Assembly (NCBI GenBank): GCA_945873095.1
Contig: CAMCBU010000019.1
Span: 1-38,809, forward strand
Source of the DNA: Klebsiella pneumoniae
GTDB taxonomy: Bacteria; Pseudomonadota; Gammaproteobacteria; Steroidobacterales; Steroidobacteraceae
Reading direction: 5' to 3'
DNA: 38,809 nt
Both the position numbers and the translations under genes were made by a program. This document shows, piece by piece, positions 1 through 8,332 of the stretch. Positions within the stretch are counted from its first letter, which is position 1, and the number at the start of each line of letters is the position of its first letter. The notes under the pieces are model-generated. The model was not told the DNA's origin and ran no database searches. It worked only from the letters and a program-made list of their open reading frames with translations.

Positions 1-131
1 GGGCAGATTCCGAAGCATTACTCACCCGTTCGCCGCTCGCCGCCAGGATTGCTCCCGCGCTGCCGCTCGACTTGCATGTGTTAAGCACGCCGCCAGCGTT
101 CAATCTGAGCCAGGATCAAACTCTTCACTTG
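1..131 (-). rRNA. rrs: 16S ribosomal RNA, 5' end (partial)
   Basis: Read on the minus strand, this is the 5' end of a bacterial 16S rRNA. It carries the universal AGAGTTTGATCCTGGCTCAG segment (E. coli positions 8-27) at 124-105, followed by the conserved ATTGAACGCTGGCGGC and ACACATGCAAGTCGA blocks and GGGTGAGTAATGC near the window edge. Counting back seven bases from position 8 puts the mature 5' end at about 131. The rest of the gene lies beyond the left edge. The sequence is of gammaproteobacterial or betaproteobacterial type. The upstream leader, boxA/boxC and tandem promoters at 229-419 confirm the orientation. Confidence 0.97.
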
Positions 132-228
132 AAGATTTTGAACTTCAACTAAAAAGAGTATCCAAAGAAGCCCATTGCTGGACAAAATTTAGTTACTCGG
201 TCTATGGCATCCAAAGGACGCATCGACG

Positions 229-270
229 CGAGTCCCCACACAAATTACCTGCCGAATTTTTAAAAAGCGC
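229..270 (-). promoter_or_regulatory. rRNA leader antitermination region (boxA and boxC)
   Basis: On the minus strand, GCGCTTTTTAAAA (270-258) resembles the E. coli rrn boxA (TGCTCTTTAACAA). It is followed at the usual spacing by TGTGTGGGGACTCG (242-229), which is nearly identical to E. coli boxC (TGTGTGGGCACTCG). This is where NusB/NusE load to make rRNA transcription resistant to termination. The leader from 228 to 132 leads to the 16S 5' end and probably forms the 5' half of the RNase III processing stem. Its partner would lie past the 16S 3' end, outside this window. Confidence 0.8.
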
Positions 271-300
271 TCGCGCCGCTAGGGCGTCGAGGGGGCGGGC

Positions 301-328
301 AGTATAGCCATGTGGCTCTACCCGTCAA
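301..328 (-). promoter_or_regulatory. rrn promoter P2 (proximal)
   Basis: On the minus strand there is a -35 TTGACG (328-323), a 16-bp spacer and a -10 TATACT (306-301). An A/T-rich stretch lies just upstream (331-345), and a GC-only discriminator (GCCCGCCCCC) follows the -10. The expected transcription start is near 294. A GC-rich discriminator is typical of stable-RNA promoters under stringent (ppGpp/DksA) control; that control is inferred from the family, not shown here. Confidence 0.8.
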
Positions 329-391
329 CCTATTTTTCAAACTTCGTTTCGGCGCCGCTGAAGGCGGGCCGCTGCGTCGTTGAGGGCGCGC

Positions 392-419
392 ATTATAGGC
401 GGCCGGTCGAGGCTGTCAA
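392..419 (-). promoter_or_regulatory. rrn promoter P1 (distal), with UP element
   Basis: On the minus strand there is a perfect -35 TTGACA (419-414), a 16-bp spacer and a perfect -10 TATAAT (397-392), with a GC-rich discriminator (GCGCGCCC). Upstream, at 421-443, lies an A/T-rich block containing an A-tract (AAAAAATAT) in the position of an UP element bound by the RNA polymerase alpha C-terminal domain. The expected start is near 385. Two consensus promoters in tandem before boxA and 16S is the usual arrangement for an rrn operon. Confidence 0.88.
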
Positions 420-439
420 CGAAATGTAACCATATTTTT

Positions 440-460
440 TCAAGCCCCTTAAAGGCTTGA
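440..460 (-). other. Stem-loop just after tyrS stop
   Basis: Inverted repeat TCAAGCC / GGCTTGA with a 7-nt loop, beginning one base after the tyrS stop codon. On the minus (tyrS) strand it is followed by an A-tract rather than a U-tract, so it is not a canonical intrinsic terminator in the direction of tyrS. It may protect the mRNA 3' end. The A-tract next to it probably serves as the UP element of rrn P1. Confidence 0.5.
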
Positions 461-461
461 T

Positions 462-1673
462 CTAATTGGGTTTTTCTATCTTGACACGGGCGAAACGACG
501 GGGACCGAGCTGCAGGATGTGCTCGGCGCCGACCGGCAGCCGGTGCTGCCGGTCCGAAACCTTCTCGCCGTCGATTCGGACAGCGCCTTCGGCCAGCTTG
601 CGCACCCCCTCGGAGTTGCTCGAAACCAGCCCGGCGGCCTTCAGGGCGGCCACCACGGGCTCCCCCGAGGGGTCGCCAGCCACCAGCACCTGCAGCGGTA
701 GGTCGGTCGGCAGCGTTTTCTGGGCGAAGCGCGCAATGAAATCCGCCTGCGCCCGTTCGGCTGCGGCGGCACCGTGGAAGCGCGCCACGATTTCTTTGGC
801 GAGCTCGAACTTCACATCGCGCGGATTGCGCCCGCCTGCGATCGCCGCGCGCAAGCCGTCGATCTCCGTGAGCGGTCGGAACGATAGAAGTTCAAAGTAA
901 CGCCACATCAGCTCATCGCTGATCGACATGACCTTACCGAACTGCGCGTCCGCTGGTTCGTCGATACCGACGTAATTACCGAGGGATTTCGACATCTTGT
1001 GGACGCCATCGAGCCCCTCCAACAGCGGCATCATGAGCACGCACTGCGGCTCTTGTCCGTACGCTTCTTGCAGGGCGCGACCCACCAAAAGATTGAACTT
1101 TTGATCGGTGCCACCGAGCTCGACGTCGGCCTTCAGAGCAACCGAGTCGTAGCCCTGCACGAGCGGGTAGAGAAACTCGTGAATCGCGATCGGCTGCCCG
1201 GACTTGTAGCGCTTGGCGAAATCGTCGCGTTCCAACATGCGGGCGACCGTGTGTTTGGCCGCGATTTCGATGAGACCCGCTGCGCCCATCGGCGTGAACC
1301 AGCGCGAATTGAAATCCACCGTGGTGAGCTTCGGATCGAGAATCTTGAAGATCTGCGCTTCATACGTGCGCGCATTCGCCTGCACTTGCTCCGGCGTCAA
1401 TCGCGGGCGGGTCGCGTTGCGACCGGTCGGGTCACCGATGAGACTGGTGAAATCACCGATCAGGAAGATGACCTCGTGCCCGAACTGCTGGAATTGACGC
1501 ATCTTGTTGATGAGCACGGTGTGACCAAGATGCAAATCGGGCGCCGTCGGATCGAATCCGGCCTTGATGCGCAGCGGCTGGCGACGCTCGAGCTTCTTGC
1601 TTAATTCCGCTTCGATGAGCAGCTCGGCGCAGCCGCGTCGGATCTCGTTGAGTTGTTCTGTTGTGCTCGTCAT
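462..1673 (-). CDS. tyrS: Tyrosyl-tRNA synthetase
   Basis: A class I aminoacyl-tRNA synthetase that attaches tyrosine to tRNA-Tyr in the cytoplasm. The protein has 403 residues. The ATP-binding HIGH motif appears as HLGH (residues 48-51), the second signature is a perfect KMSKS (226-230), and a C-terminal S4-like RNA-binding domain covers roughly residues 335-400. The short interval between motifs and the [14 protein letters not shown] segment mark it as the shorter TyrZ-like bacterial type rather than the ~424-residue E. coli TyrS. It reads toward the rRNA operon, and its stop is only about 45 bp from rrn P1. It is divergent from the M23 peptidase gene, with 72 bp between starts. Confidence 0.96.
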   Translation of the reverse strand: MTSTTEQLNEIRRGCAELLIEAELSKKLERRQPLRIKAGFDPTAPDLHLGHTVLINKMRQFQQFGHEVIFLIGDFTSLIGDPTGRNATRPRLTPEQVQANARTYEAQIFKILDPKLTTVDFNSRWFTPMGAAGLIEIAAKHTVARMLERDDFAKRYKSGQPIAIHEFLYPLVQGYDSVALKADVELGGTDQKFNLLVGRALQEAYGQEPQCVLMMPLLEGLDGVHKMSKSLGNYVGIDEPADAQFGKVMSISDELMWRYFELLSFRPLTEIDGLRAAIAGGRNPRDVKFELAKEIVARFHGAAAAERAQADFIARFAQKTLPTDLPLQVLVAGDPSGEPVVAALKAAGLVSSNSEGVRKLAEGAVRIDGEKVSDRQHRLPVGAEHILQLGPRRFARVKIEKPN

Positions 1674-1686
1674 TCGTCAGCTCGGG

Positions 1687-1715
1687 TTGACCCTGCCTCT
1701 CGGCGCGGGTAGTTT
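1687..1715 (+). promoter_or_regulatory. Candidate promoter for the M23 peptidase gene
   Basis: TTGACC at 1687-1692 (5 of 6 match to the -35 consensus) is followed by a 17-bp spacer and TAGTTT at 1710-1715 (a weak -10). It lies in the 72-bp gap between divergent tyrS and the peptidase gene, 30 bp before the ATG. The -35 is good and the -10 poor, so this is a candidate only. Confidence 0.35.
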
Positions 1716-1745
1716 GCGCCGATTCCGTGCGGGGAAGTGTAGTCG

Positions 1746-3104
1746 ATGACGTTGGAAATCGGCTCGAAAAACCGGGTGTTGGCGGCCTTGAAGGGCCGCG
1801 GCGTGCAGATCGTCGTGATCGGCGTGCTCGCCGTGACGTGGTGGCGTGGCGAGGAGTGGCTCACGGATCTCACCCGCGCCGACGAGAGTACGGTGGCTGC
1901 GCAAAAACTCGTCAGTGCAGAGGCCGCGCGCGCGGCGCTCGGCTTGGCGACGGTCGAAGTGATGGTCGGCGCTGGCGATACGCTCGAGCGTATTTTCCGC
2001 AAACTCAAACTCTCGCTGACGGATCTAGCCCAACTGCGCTCGCTGCCGGATCTGCGCGCCAAGCTCGATCGCCTAAAGCCGGGCGAAATGCTGCGCTTTG
2101 GCGTGAAGGACGATGAACTCGTCACACTCGAACGTCAGCTGAGCCCGAGTGAAACTTTGAGCGTGCAACGCGACGACTCCGGGTTCGCCACCGAAGTCAT
2201 CGTGAATCCGCTCGAGCGCGAAATACGCAGCACCGAAGCAACGATCCGCAGTTCTTTGTTTCAGGCGGCGGCGGATGCGGGCTTGAGCGACAACACCGCG
2301 CTGCGTATCGCCAACATCTTTCAGTGGGATATCGACTTCGTGCTCGATATCCAGCCTGGCGATCGCTTCCGTGTCACCTACGACAAGATCAGCCAAGACG
2401 GCGAACCTTTGGGCGAAGGCGATATTCTCGCAGTGGAATTCGTGAATCGGGGCAAGCCTTATCGGGCGATCCGCTTTCAACCCGCGGGCGCAGAGCCCAC
2501 CTACTTCACGCCCGATGGCAAAAGTCTGCGCAAAGCCTTTCTGCGCGCGCCGCTCGAATTTTCTCGCGTCAGTTCGCGCTTCAATCTTTATCGGCGTCAT
2601 CCGGTTCTGAATCGTATCCGGGCCCACCGCGGCGTCGACTATGCCGCGCCGATCGGCACCCCGGTCAGAGCAGCCGGCAGCGGTCGCGTGCGCTTCGTCG
2701 GTAACAAAGGCGGCTACGGCAAGGTCGTGGAACTCGAGCACATCAATCAGGTTCGGACGGTGTACGGACACCTATCGCGTTTCGCCCGTGGCCTCAGCAC
2801 CGGCGAGCGTATCTCGCAAGGCGAAATCATCGGTTACGTGGGTATGACGGGGCTCGCCACTGGCCCGCACCTGCATTACGAATACTTGAGTCGTGGCGTG
2901 CACATGGATCCGCAAAAAGTCGCCTTGCCGACCGATATGCCCGTGCCGCCCTCGCAAATGGCACGCTTCCGCGCCGCGGCCGCCCCGTTGTTGGCGAGCC
3001 TCGCGACCGGTGATGTCGCCGCGCTGGTCGCCGCGCAGGTCGCTACGCAGGTGCCCGTCGAGACGCCAAACCCCGCCACCGCAGCGACAAAAGGCGCGCT
3101 GTAA
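1746..3104 (+). CDS. M23-family murein endopeptidase (MepM/YebA-like)
   Basis: Probable zinc metallopeptidase that cleaves peptide cross-links in peptidoglycan, acting in the periplasm. The protein has 452 residues. A hydrophobic segment at about residues 20-35 would anchor or export it. A LysM/OapA-like region follows (about 75-110, beginning VGAGDTLERIF). The C-terminal peptidase domain has the zinc ligands in HRGVD (294-298) and HLH (375-377). This order (anchor, OapA-like, M23) is that of E. coli MepM. After the catalytic domain is a low-complexity alanine-rich tail. In many gammaproteobacteria an M23 gene sits beside tyrS, as here. ppk starts 35 bp downstream and may be co-transcribed. 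Substrate specificity cannot be read from the sequence. Confidence 0.9.
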   Translation: MTLEIGSKNRVLAALKGRGVQIVVIGVLAVTWWRGEEWLTDLTRADESTVAAQKLVSAEAARAALGLATVEVMVGAGDTLERIFRKLKLSLTDLAQLRSLPDLRAKLDRLKPGEMLRFGVKDDELVTLERQLSPSETLSVQRDDSGFATEVIVNPLEREIRSTEATIRSSLFQAAADAGLSDNTALRIANIFQWDIDFVLDIQPGDRFRVTYDKISQDGEPLGEGDILAVEFVNRGKPYRAIRFQPAGAEPTYFTPDGKSLRKAFLRAPLEFSRVSSRFNLYRRHPVLNRIRAHRGVDYAAPIGTPVRAAGSGRVRFVGNKGGYGKVVELEHINQVRTVYGHLSRFARGLSTGERISQGEIIGYVGMTGLATGPHLHYEYLSRGVHMDPQKVALPTDMPVPPSQMARFRAAAAPLLASLATGDVAALVAAQVATQVPVETPNPATAATKGAL

Positions 3105-3139
3105 CACAAGTTGCCAATGAGCATGGTGTACTAACCAAC

Positions 3140-5206
3140 ATGACACCGGCGGCCGCTCCCACTCTCATCAATCGCGAACTCTCGCTGCTCGAGTTCAACC
3201 AGCGCGTATTGGCGCAAGCGCAGGACCCGTCGGTACCGTTGCTCGAGCGGCTGCGGTTTCTGTGTATCTCATCGAGCAACCTCGACGAGTTCTTCGAAAT
3301 CCGTGTGGCCGGCATCAAACAATTGCAGGAAAGCTCACCCGGCTCACTCAGTCCCGATGGCCTCACGCCGCGCGAGCAACTCGCCGCCATTCACGAGCGC
3401 GCGCAGCAACTGGTCGCCGAACAGTACGAGTGTCTCTCGCAGCACCTGCTGCCTGCCCTGCGCACGGCCGGCATCCGCCTGATGCCGCGCGGCAGCTGGG
3501 ACGAGGCCACTCGCGAATGGCTTGCTCGCTACTTCGGGAATGAAGTCGAACCGGTGCTGACGCCGCTGGCACTTGACCCTTCGAGGCCGTTTCCGCGCAT
3601 CCAGAACAAGAGCCTGAACTTCGTGGTGAGTCTCGAAGGCGAAGACGCCTACGGACGCGAAGCGACTCGCGCGATCGTGCAGGCTCCGCGGTCGTTGCCG
3701 CGGATCGTCCCGCTACCGATCGGTCAAGACGGCGAACAAAGATTGGTTCTGCTATCAGGCATCATCGAAGCGTTCATGCCGCGACTGTTCGAGGGCATGC
3801 GAATCATCAACGTGCATCAGTTTCGCGTGACGCGGAACAGCGATCTCTTCGTCGATGAGGAAGAAGCGGACGACCTCCGTCGTGCGCTCGAGGGCGAGTT
3901 GCAGCATCGGCGTTACGGCTCTGCGGTGCGTCTCGAGACCACGACCGACTGCCCGCCGGATATCGTGAGTTTCCTCGCGCGGCAGTTCGGGATCGGCGAT
4001 GTCGACGTGTATACGGTTCCGCCGCCGGTCAATCTCTATCGACTCTCAGCGATCTACGATCTCATCGAGCGCGAGGATCTCAAATATCCGCCGTTCGTGC
4101 CGAGCCTGCCTCGTCGTCTCAATGACGAGCAGGGTATGTTTTCGGCGATTCGGCAGAGCGATCTGTTGCTGCACCATCCGTTCCAGTCGTTCGCGTCCGT
4201 GATCGATTTTCTGCGTGAAGCTGCGACCGACCCCAAGGTGCTCGCGATCAAACAAACGCTCTATCGAACGGGCGCGGCATCGGCGATCGTCGATGCATTG
4301 GTAGCCGCCGCGCACGCGGGCAAGGACGTGACGGCCGTGATCGAGTTGCGCGCGCGATTCGACGAACAAGCGAACATCGAACTATCCGACAAATTGCAGG
4401 AAGCCGGCGCGCACGTCATGTACGGCGTGGTGGGCTACAAGACGCACGCAAAGCTCGCGATGGTGGTGCGCCGCGAGAAAGAGGGCATCCGCCGCTATTG
4501 CCACCTCGGCACGGGCAACTATCACGCGCGCACCGCGCGCGCTTACACCGACTACGGGCTCTTCACCTGTGATGAAGACATCGCACAGGACGTGCACGAG
4601 GTATTCCTGCAGTTGACGGGTCTCTCGCGCACGCCACGACTCAACGCGCTGCTGCAATCGCCTTTCGAACTGCACAAGGCGATGCTCGCCAAACTCGAGC
4701 GCGAGGCTGCCTTCGCCAAAGCGGGTAAGCCGGCGCGGGTCATCTTGAAGATGAACGCGCTCGTCGAGCCGGAGTCGATCAATGCGTTGTATCAAGCCTC
4801 ACAGGCAGGCGTGCAAATCGATCTCATCATCCGCGGCGTCTGTGCGTTGCGGCCAGGCGTGCCCGGCATGTCGGACAACATCCGCGTCCGCTCGATCGTC
4901 GGGCGCTTTCTCGAACACTCGCGGGTGTTCTACTTCCAGAACGATGGCCAAGCCGAAATCTACTGCAGTAGTGCCGACTGGATGGATCGCAATTTCTTCC
5001 GTCGCGTCGAGATCGCGTTCCCGATTCGACGTCAAAAATATCGCGACAACATTCTGCGTGACCTGGAAACCTATCTGCGCGACGACACGCAAGCCTGGCT
5101 GCTCGACAGCACCGGCAAATATCACCGGCGCCAAACCGACTCAGGCTGCATCGCCCAAGCCGAATTGATGCAGTCCTACACCGCGGGCAGACCCCTCGAG
5201 GAATAA
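3140..5206 (+). CDS. ppk: Polyphosphate kinase 1
   Basis: Reversibly polymerises the gamma-phosphate of ATP into inorganic polyphosphate. The 688-residue length equals that of E. coli PPK1. The N-terminal domain has the family start (NRELSLLEFNQRVL, then SSNLDEFFEIRVAG). The C-terminal halves carry the two histidines of the active site: His436 in YKTHAK, the autophosphorylated residue (E. coli His435), and His593 in FLEHSRVFYF (E. coli His592). The conserved CHLGTGNYH segment lies between them. It follows the M23 gene by 35 bp. Its last 31 bases overlap the end of ppx, the polyphosphate-degrading gene, on the other strand. Opposed ppk and ppx genes also occur in Pseudomonas (from memory). Confidence 0.97.
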   Translation: MTPAAAPTLINRELSLLEFNQRVLAQAQDPSVPLLERLRFLCISSSNLDEFFEIRVAGIKQLQESSPGSLSPDGLTPREQLAAIHERAQQLVAEQYECLSQHLLPALRTAGIRLMPRGSWDEATREWLARYFGNEVEPVLTPLALDPSRPFPRIQNKSLNFVVSLEGEDAYGREATRAIVQAPRSLPRIVPLPIGQDGEQRLVLLSGIIEAFMPRLFEGMRIINVHQFRVTRNSDLFVDEEEADDLRRALEGELQHRRYGSAVRLETTTDCPPDIVSFLARQFGIGDVDVYTVPPPVNLYRLSAIYDLIEREDLKYPPFVPSLPRRLNDEQGMFSAIRQSDLLLHHPFQSFASVIDFLREAATDPKVLAIKQTLYRTGAASAIVDALVAAAHAGKDVTAVIELRARFDEQANIELSDKLQEAGAHVMYGVVGYKTHAKLAMVVRREKEGIRRYCHLGTGNYHARTARAYTDYGLFTCDEDIAQDVHEVFLQLTGLSRTPRLNALLQSPFELHKAMLAKLEREAAFAKAGKPARVILKMNALVEPESINALYQASQAGVQIDLIIRGVCALRPGVPGMSDNIRVRSIVGRFLEHSRVFYFQNDGQAEIYCSSADWMDRNFFRRVEIAFPIRRQKYRDNILRDLETYLRDDTQAWLLDSTGKYHRRQTDSGCIAQAELMQSYTAGRPLEE

Positions 5207-6708
5207 ACGCGCAGACGAAAATCGACGGCGCGCAGCAGGTCGATTTCTTCGCTCAGATCGGCGACCGTCAACGGATGTTCGCGCAACCAGCGCATCGGAA
5301 AGCGGATCTCCAGCGTGCGGCTTTTGGGAGCGAGTGTGACATCGGGCAACGGCGCCCGGCCACGGCCGCGATGCAACAACACGGCGAGACGCAGCAACAC
5401 GATCAGATTCAAGACGCGCCGATCCCAAGGGGGCAGCAGCTTGTCGATTCCCTCGAGCGAGAGCTTGCGCCGGTGTCCGCCCACAAGACGTGACAGTAGG
5501 CGCTGCTCTTCGCGCGGGAAGCCCGGCATATCGGCATGTTCGAGCAGATAAGCCCCGTGTTGGTGATAACGCGAGTGCGACACATCGAGGCCGATCTCGT
5601 GCAGACGCGCAGCCCACGCCAACAGCTGCTCCGCGAGTGGATCGTCCAACTGCCACTCTTCGGCCACCTGCTCGAGCAGATGCCGCGCCGTGCGCTCCAC
5701 ACGTTCGGCTTGCGCAGTATCGACGTGATAACGCCCTTGCATGCCACGCACCGTGCGATCACGCGCATCTTCATCGGTCAACCGACCGACGAGATCATAG
5801 AGCAAGCCGTCACGCATGGCACCGTCGGAGACATCCATGCGCTCGATACCGAGTACGTCGAAGACTTCGGCGAGGATCGCTAGGCCACCTGCAAACACCA
5901 TGCGTCGTTCGTCCGTCAGCGAGGCGAGCGCGATGTCGCGCACGTGACTGGCGGCGAGCATGGTGTCGATCACCGCTTCGAGACCTTCTGGCGTGATGGC
6001 GCTGGCACGCGGGTCGAGCTCTCGAATCGCATCGTTCACCGATTTGACGGAGCCCGAACTGCCCACGGCCTGCAACCAACCAACTCGGCGGTAGGCCTCC
6101 TCGATCGGTTCGAGCTCGCCGCGCGCCGCCACCCGCGCACGCGAAAATCTTTTCGGCGACAACTTGCCACCGGCGAAGAAGCGCTCACTCATCGATACAC
6201 AGCCGAGCTGCGTGCTCTCGAGTTTGAGCGGTGTGAGATCTTCGCCAATGATCAGTTCGGTGCTGCCACCACCGATATCGACCACGAGTCGCGTGCCCGC
6301 ACCGCGCGGCATCATGTGGGCGACGCCCGAATAGATCAGACGCGCCTCTTCCATCCCAGAGACGATTTCGATGGGCGCGCCCAAGGCCGCGCGAGCCTTC
6401 TCGAGGAAGACTTGTTTGCGATGGGCGCGGCGCAACGCGTTGGTACCGACCACACGGATGCGATCGGCATGCATATCGCGCAGACGCTGCCCAAAACGCT
6501 CAAGACACGCGAGTGCCCGCGCCGCGACTTCTCGGTCGAGACGACCATCGGCGTCGAGACCCGAGCCGAGGCGCACGTTCTCTCGCAAGCGATCGATGAC
6601 GACGAGTTGCCCGTGGCTATAACGAGCCACGACCAGATGAAAACTATTGGAACCTAGATCAACGGCCGCGAGCAGTTCCGGGGTGGTTCGACCGTTCGAG
6701 CGTGCCAC
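5176..6708 (-). CDS. ppx: Exopolyphosphatase (Ppx/GppA family)
   Basis: Removes terminal phosphate from polyphosphate; paralogues hydrolyse pppGpp. The N-terminal actin-like ATPase fold begins AAVDLGSNSFHLVVARY, with the second phosphate motif VVDIGGGSTELIIGE. A C-terminal HD-like helical domain contains RLHEIGLDVSH...HGAYLLEHADMPGF. I chose a GTG start at 6708, giving 510 residues (E. coli Ppx has 513) and placing it 28 bp after erpA. An upstream ATG at 6822 would add 38 low-complexity residues overlapping erpA. It is the last gene of the minus-strand run from tyrA and overlaps ppk at 5176-5206. Ppx and GppA cannot be firmly separated by eye; the ppk context favours Ppx. Confidence 0.93.
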   Translation of the reverse strand: MARSNGRTTPELLAAVDLGSNSFHLVVARYSHGQLVVIDRLRENVRLGSGLDADGRLDREVAARALACLERFGQRLRDMHADRIRVVGTNALRRAHRKQVFLEKARAALGAPIEIVSGMEEARLIYSGVAHMMPRGAGTRLVVDIGGGSTELIIGEDLTPLKLESTQLGCVSMSERFFAGGKLSPKRFSRARVAARGELEPIEEAYRRVGWLQAVGSSGSVKSVNDAIRELDPRASAITPEGLEAVIDTMLAASHVRDIALASLTDERRMVFAGGLAILAEVFDVLGIERMDVSDGAMRDGLLYDLVGRLTDEDARDRTVRGMQGRYHVDTAQAERVERTARHLLEQVAEEWQLDDPLAEQLLAWAARLHEIGLDVSHSRYHQHGAYLLEHADMPGFPREEQRLLSRLVGGHRRKLSLEGIDKLLPPWDRRVLNLIVLLRLAVLLHRGRGRAPLPDVTLAPKSRTLEIRFPMRWLREHPLTVADLSEEIDLLRAVDFRLRVYSSRGLPAV

Positions 6709-6736
6709 GCAAAAAGGGAATGACCGTTGCGGCCGA

Positions 6737-7117
6737 TCAGGCTGCGAACGACGATCCGCACCCGCAGGTCGTGGTGGCGTTCGGGTTGCGGATGACGAAT
6801 TGAGCGCCCTCGAGCCCTTCACGATAATCGATCTCAGCGCCGCTCAAATATTGCAGGCTCATGGGATCAACCAACAATTTGACGCCGAGGTTTTCGACCA
6901 AGGTGTCGCCGTCTTGGACCTGCTCGTCGAACTCGAAACCGTATTGCATGCCCGAGCAGCCACCGCCCTGCACGAACACACGCAACATCAGCTGCGTGTT
7001 GCCCTCGTTCTCGATGAGCGAACTCACCTTGCGTGCCGCAGCGTCGGTGAAGACGAGGGCCGGTGGCAGGTCGAGGGGCATGTCGTCGAGGGGCATAGCG
7101 TCGATGGCGGTGTTCAT
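6737..7117 (-). CDS. erpA: Iron-sulfur cluster insertion protein ErpA
   Basis: A-type carrier that delivers [Fe-S] clusters to apo-proteins (in E. coli, those of isoprenoid synthesis and respiration). It has 126 residues with the three invariant cysteines Cys54 ([11 protein letters not shown]), Cys118 and Cys120 (TTCGCGSSF). I placed the start at the ATG at 7117, which gives family-like length after a short methionine-rich lead ([19 protein letters not shown]). A longer reading frame runs on upstream to 7249 but overlaps the bactofilin gene and has no family similarity. It lies between bactofilin and ppx in the same direction with short gaps, so it is probably co-transcribed with them. Confidence 0.95.
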   Translation of the reverse strand: MNTAIDAMPLDDMPLDLPPALVFTDAAARKVSSLIENEGNTQLMLRVFVQGGGCSGMQYGFEFDEQVQDGDTLVENLGVKLLVDPMSLQYLSGAEIDYREGLEGAQFVIRNPNATTTCGCGSSFAA

Positions 7118-7127
7118 ATGGCTAAGT

Positions 7128-7595
7128 TTAGGTGCCGCTGCTGCGAGCGTCAAAAGGCTGCAAAGAAAAATCGGTGCCGTTCGTGCTCGTACCCGCGGGG
7201 CGACTGCTCGGCTCGGAGGCCGCGCTGGCGAGCGGATACAGCTTGCCATCGACCCTCGCGCCCAAGGTCATCTCGATCGCACCGTAATGTAGATCACCGG
7301 TGACCCGGGCTTTCTCCCCGAGGACCACCCGATCGCGACAGCGAACTTCGCCGATGATCTCACCGTTGATCACGACGTTCGGAACTTCTACGTTGCCGAC
7401 GACGCGTGCATCCGCGCCGATCCATAGCGTCGTCGGTGCGCCATCGGCACCACCGCGCACGTCGCCGTCGATCTGGCCGTCGAGGTGCAGACCCCCGGCG
7501 AATTCCACCGCACCGCGCAAGCGGGTGCCGCGACCGATCAGCGTGTCGATGCGCCCCGGCACGGGCGGATTTTTTCGTCGACCAAACATGTGCAA
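7128..7595 (-). CDS. Bactofilin (polymer-forming cytoskeletal protein)
   Basis: Bactofilins assemble into filaments without nucleotide and help place cell-wall enzymes. The protein has 155 residues. A short basic N-terminus ([11 protein letters not shown]) precedes a right-handed beta-helix core of repeating turns rich in G, V and hydrophobic positions (about residues 20-125; for example [30 protein letters not shown]-like and [17 protein letters not shown] turns). A flexible serine- and threonine-rich tail follows. The start could also be Met3 (7589). It sits 2 bp after the DUF6776 gene and 10 bp before erpA, so the three are clearly one unit. Bactofilins often accompany M23 peptidases; one is encoded at 1746-3104. 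Confidence 0.9.
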   Translation of the reverse strand: MHMFGRRKNPPVPGRIDTLIGRGTRLRGAVEFAGGLHLDGQIDGDVRGGADGAPTTLWIGADARVVGNVEVPNVVINGEIIGEVRCRDRVVLGEKARVTGDLHYGAIEMTLGARVDGKLYPLASAASEPSSRPAGTSTNGTDFSLQPFDARSSGT

Positions 7596-7597
7596 CC

Positions 7598-8332
7598 TCA
7601 GGAAGGATCCGGCTTGACGGGCCAGAGCTGTGATTGAACCACGGGCGCCGCGTTGCGGCCACCGCTCGAAATCTCCACCGATACCCGCTCGGGTACGAAT
7701 CCGCTCGGCAAGGCCAGTGCCAACTCCAGGTTTTCGAAATATCGGAACGAAAAAGAGCGCGGCGCCAACGAGATACGCTCGACCCGCGAGCCGCGGCGCC
7801 CCTCGATCGAAGCTTGTACCGTACCGGTCACGATCGACTGGGGGTTGCCGGGTTGCACGAGCGCGAGACGCAGCACGGGCGCTGCGCCCTCGAGCGACTG
7901 GACGACCCTGAAACTGCGGATCGCCACCGGCGCACGCGGGTTATCGCTCGCCACGACACCTCGGTAAAACTCGACCTGTTGCTGCAAACGCGCCACGTCG
8001 GCTTGCAACTCGCCGATGGTGCGCGCGAGCTCCCGCCGCTCCTCTTCTTGCGCCGTCTTCGAGGTGTCGTAGTCGGCGAGCTGGCGGCGCAGTTCGACGA
8101 TGGTGTCGTCGCGATCGCGCAGTTCGTCCCGCAAGCCGCCGAGGCTCGCGAAGATGCCAGGTACCCCGGGGCCGATACCGGCGCGGCCGAGCCCGTACAG
8201 CACGAGACCTGCGCCGAAGATCGCCAGCAAAATCCACAGCCACCCGAGCGGCGAGCGGAACCCGCTGCGCCCACGCACGATCATCGGCTCAGAAAACGGT
8301 TTGCGCCTCACGGCGATGGTCTCGTCCACCAA
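7598..8332 (-). CDS. DUF6776-type membrane protein with coiled coil
   Basis: Function unknown. The protein has 244 residues: a basic cytoplasmic N-terminus, one membrane segment (about residues 28-48, LGWLWILLAIFGAGLVLYGLG), a coiled-coil stretch (about 65-118, with regular E, R, Q and L spacing through LQADVARLQQQVEFYRG), then a beta-rich C-terminal domain that is probably periplasmic. Position and layout match what I recall as the DUF6776 family, found beside bactofilin and erpA in gammaproteobacteria. Its start overlaps the end of rppH by 25 bp. A later start at Met17 is possible. Being locked between rppH and bactofilin suggests, but does not prove, a link to the bactofilin scaffold. Confidence 0.75.
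   Translation of the reverse strand: MVDETIAVRRKPFSEPMIVRGRSGFRSPLGWLWILLAIFGAGLVLYGLGRAGIGPGVPGIFASLGGLRDELRDRDDTIVELRRQLADYDTSKTAQEEERRELARTIGELQADVARLQQQVEFYRGVVASDNPRAPVAIRSFRVVQSLEGAAPVLRLALVQPGNPQSIVTGTVQASIEGRRGSRVERISLAPRSFSFRYFENLELALALPSGFVPERVSVEISSGGRNAAPVVQSQLWPVKPDPS

Noticed and set aside
440-460. Hairpin after tyrS as an intrinsic terminator
   Set aside because: The T-tract is on the wrong side for tyrS; on the minus strand the stem is followed by A residues.
2073-2771. Long open frame on the minus strand inside the M23 gene (and many similar ones across the window)
   Set aside because: High G+C makes long antisense frames common. These show no domain, signal or start context and lie wholly inside well-supported genes.
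6709-6822. 38-residue N-terminal extension of ppx from ATG 6822
   Set aside because: The extension is low complexity, overlaps erpA and exceeds family length. The GTG at 6708 gives the usual length.
7118-7249. N-terminal extension of erpA
   Set aside because: It overlaps the bactofilin gene and has no similarity to A-type carriers. ATG 7117 fits.
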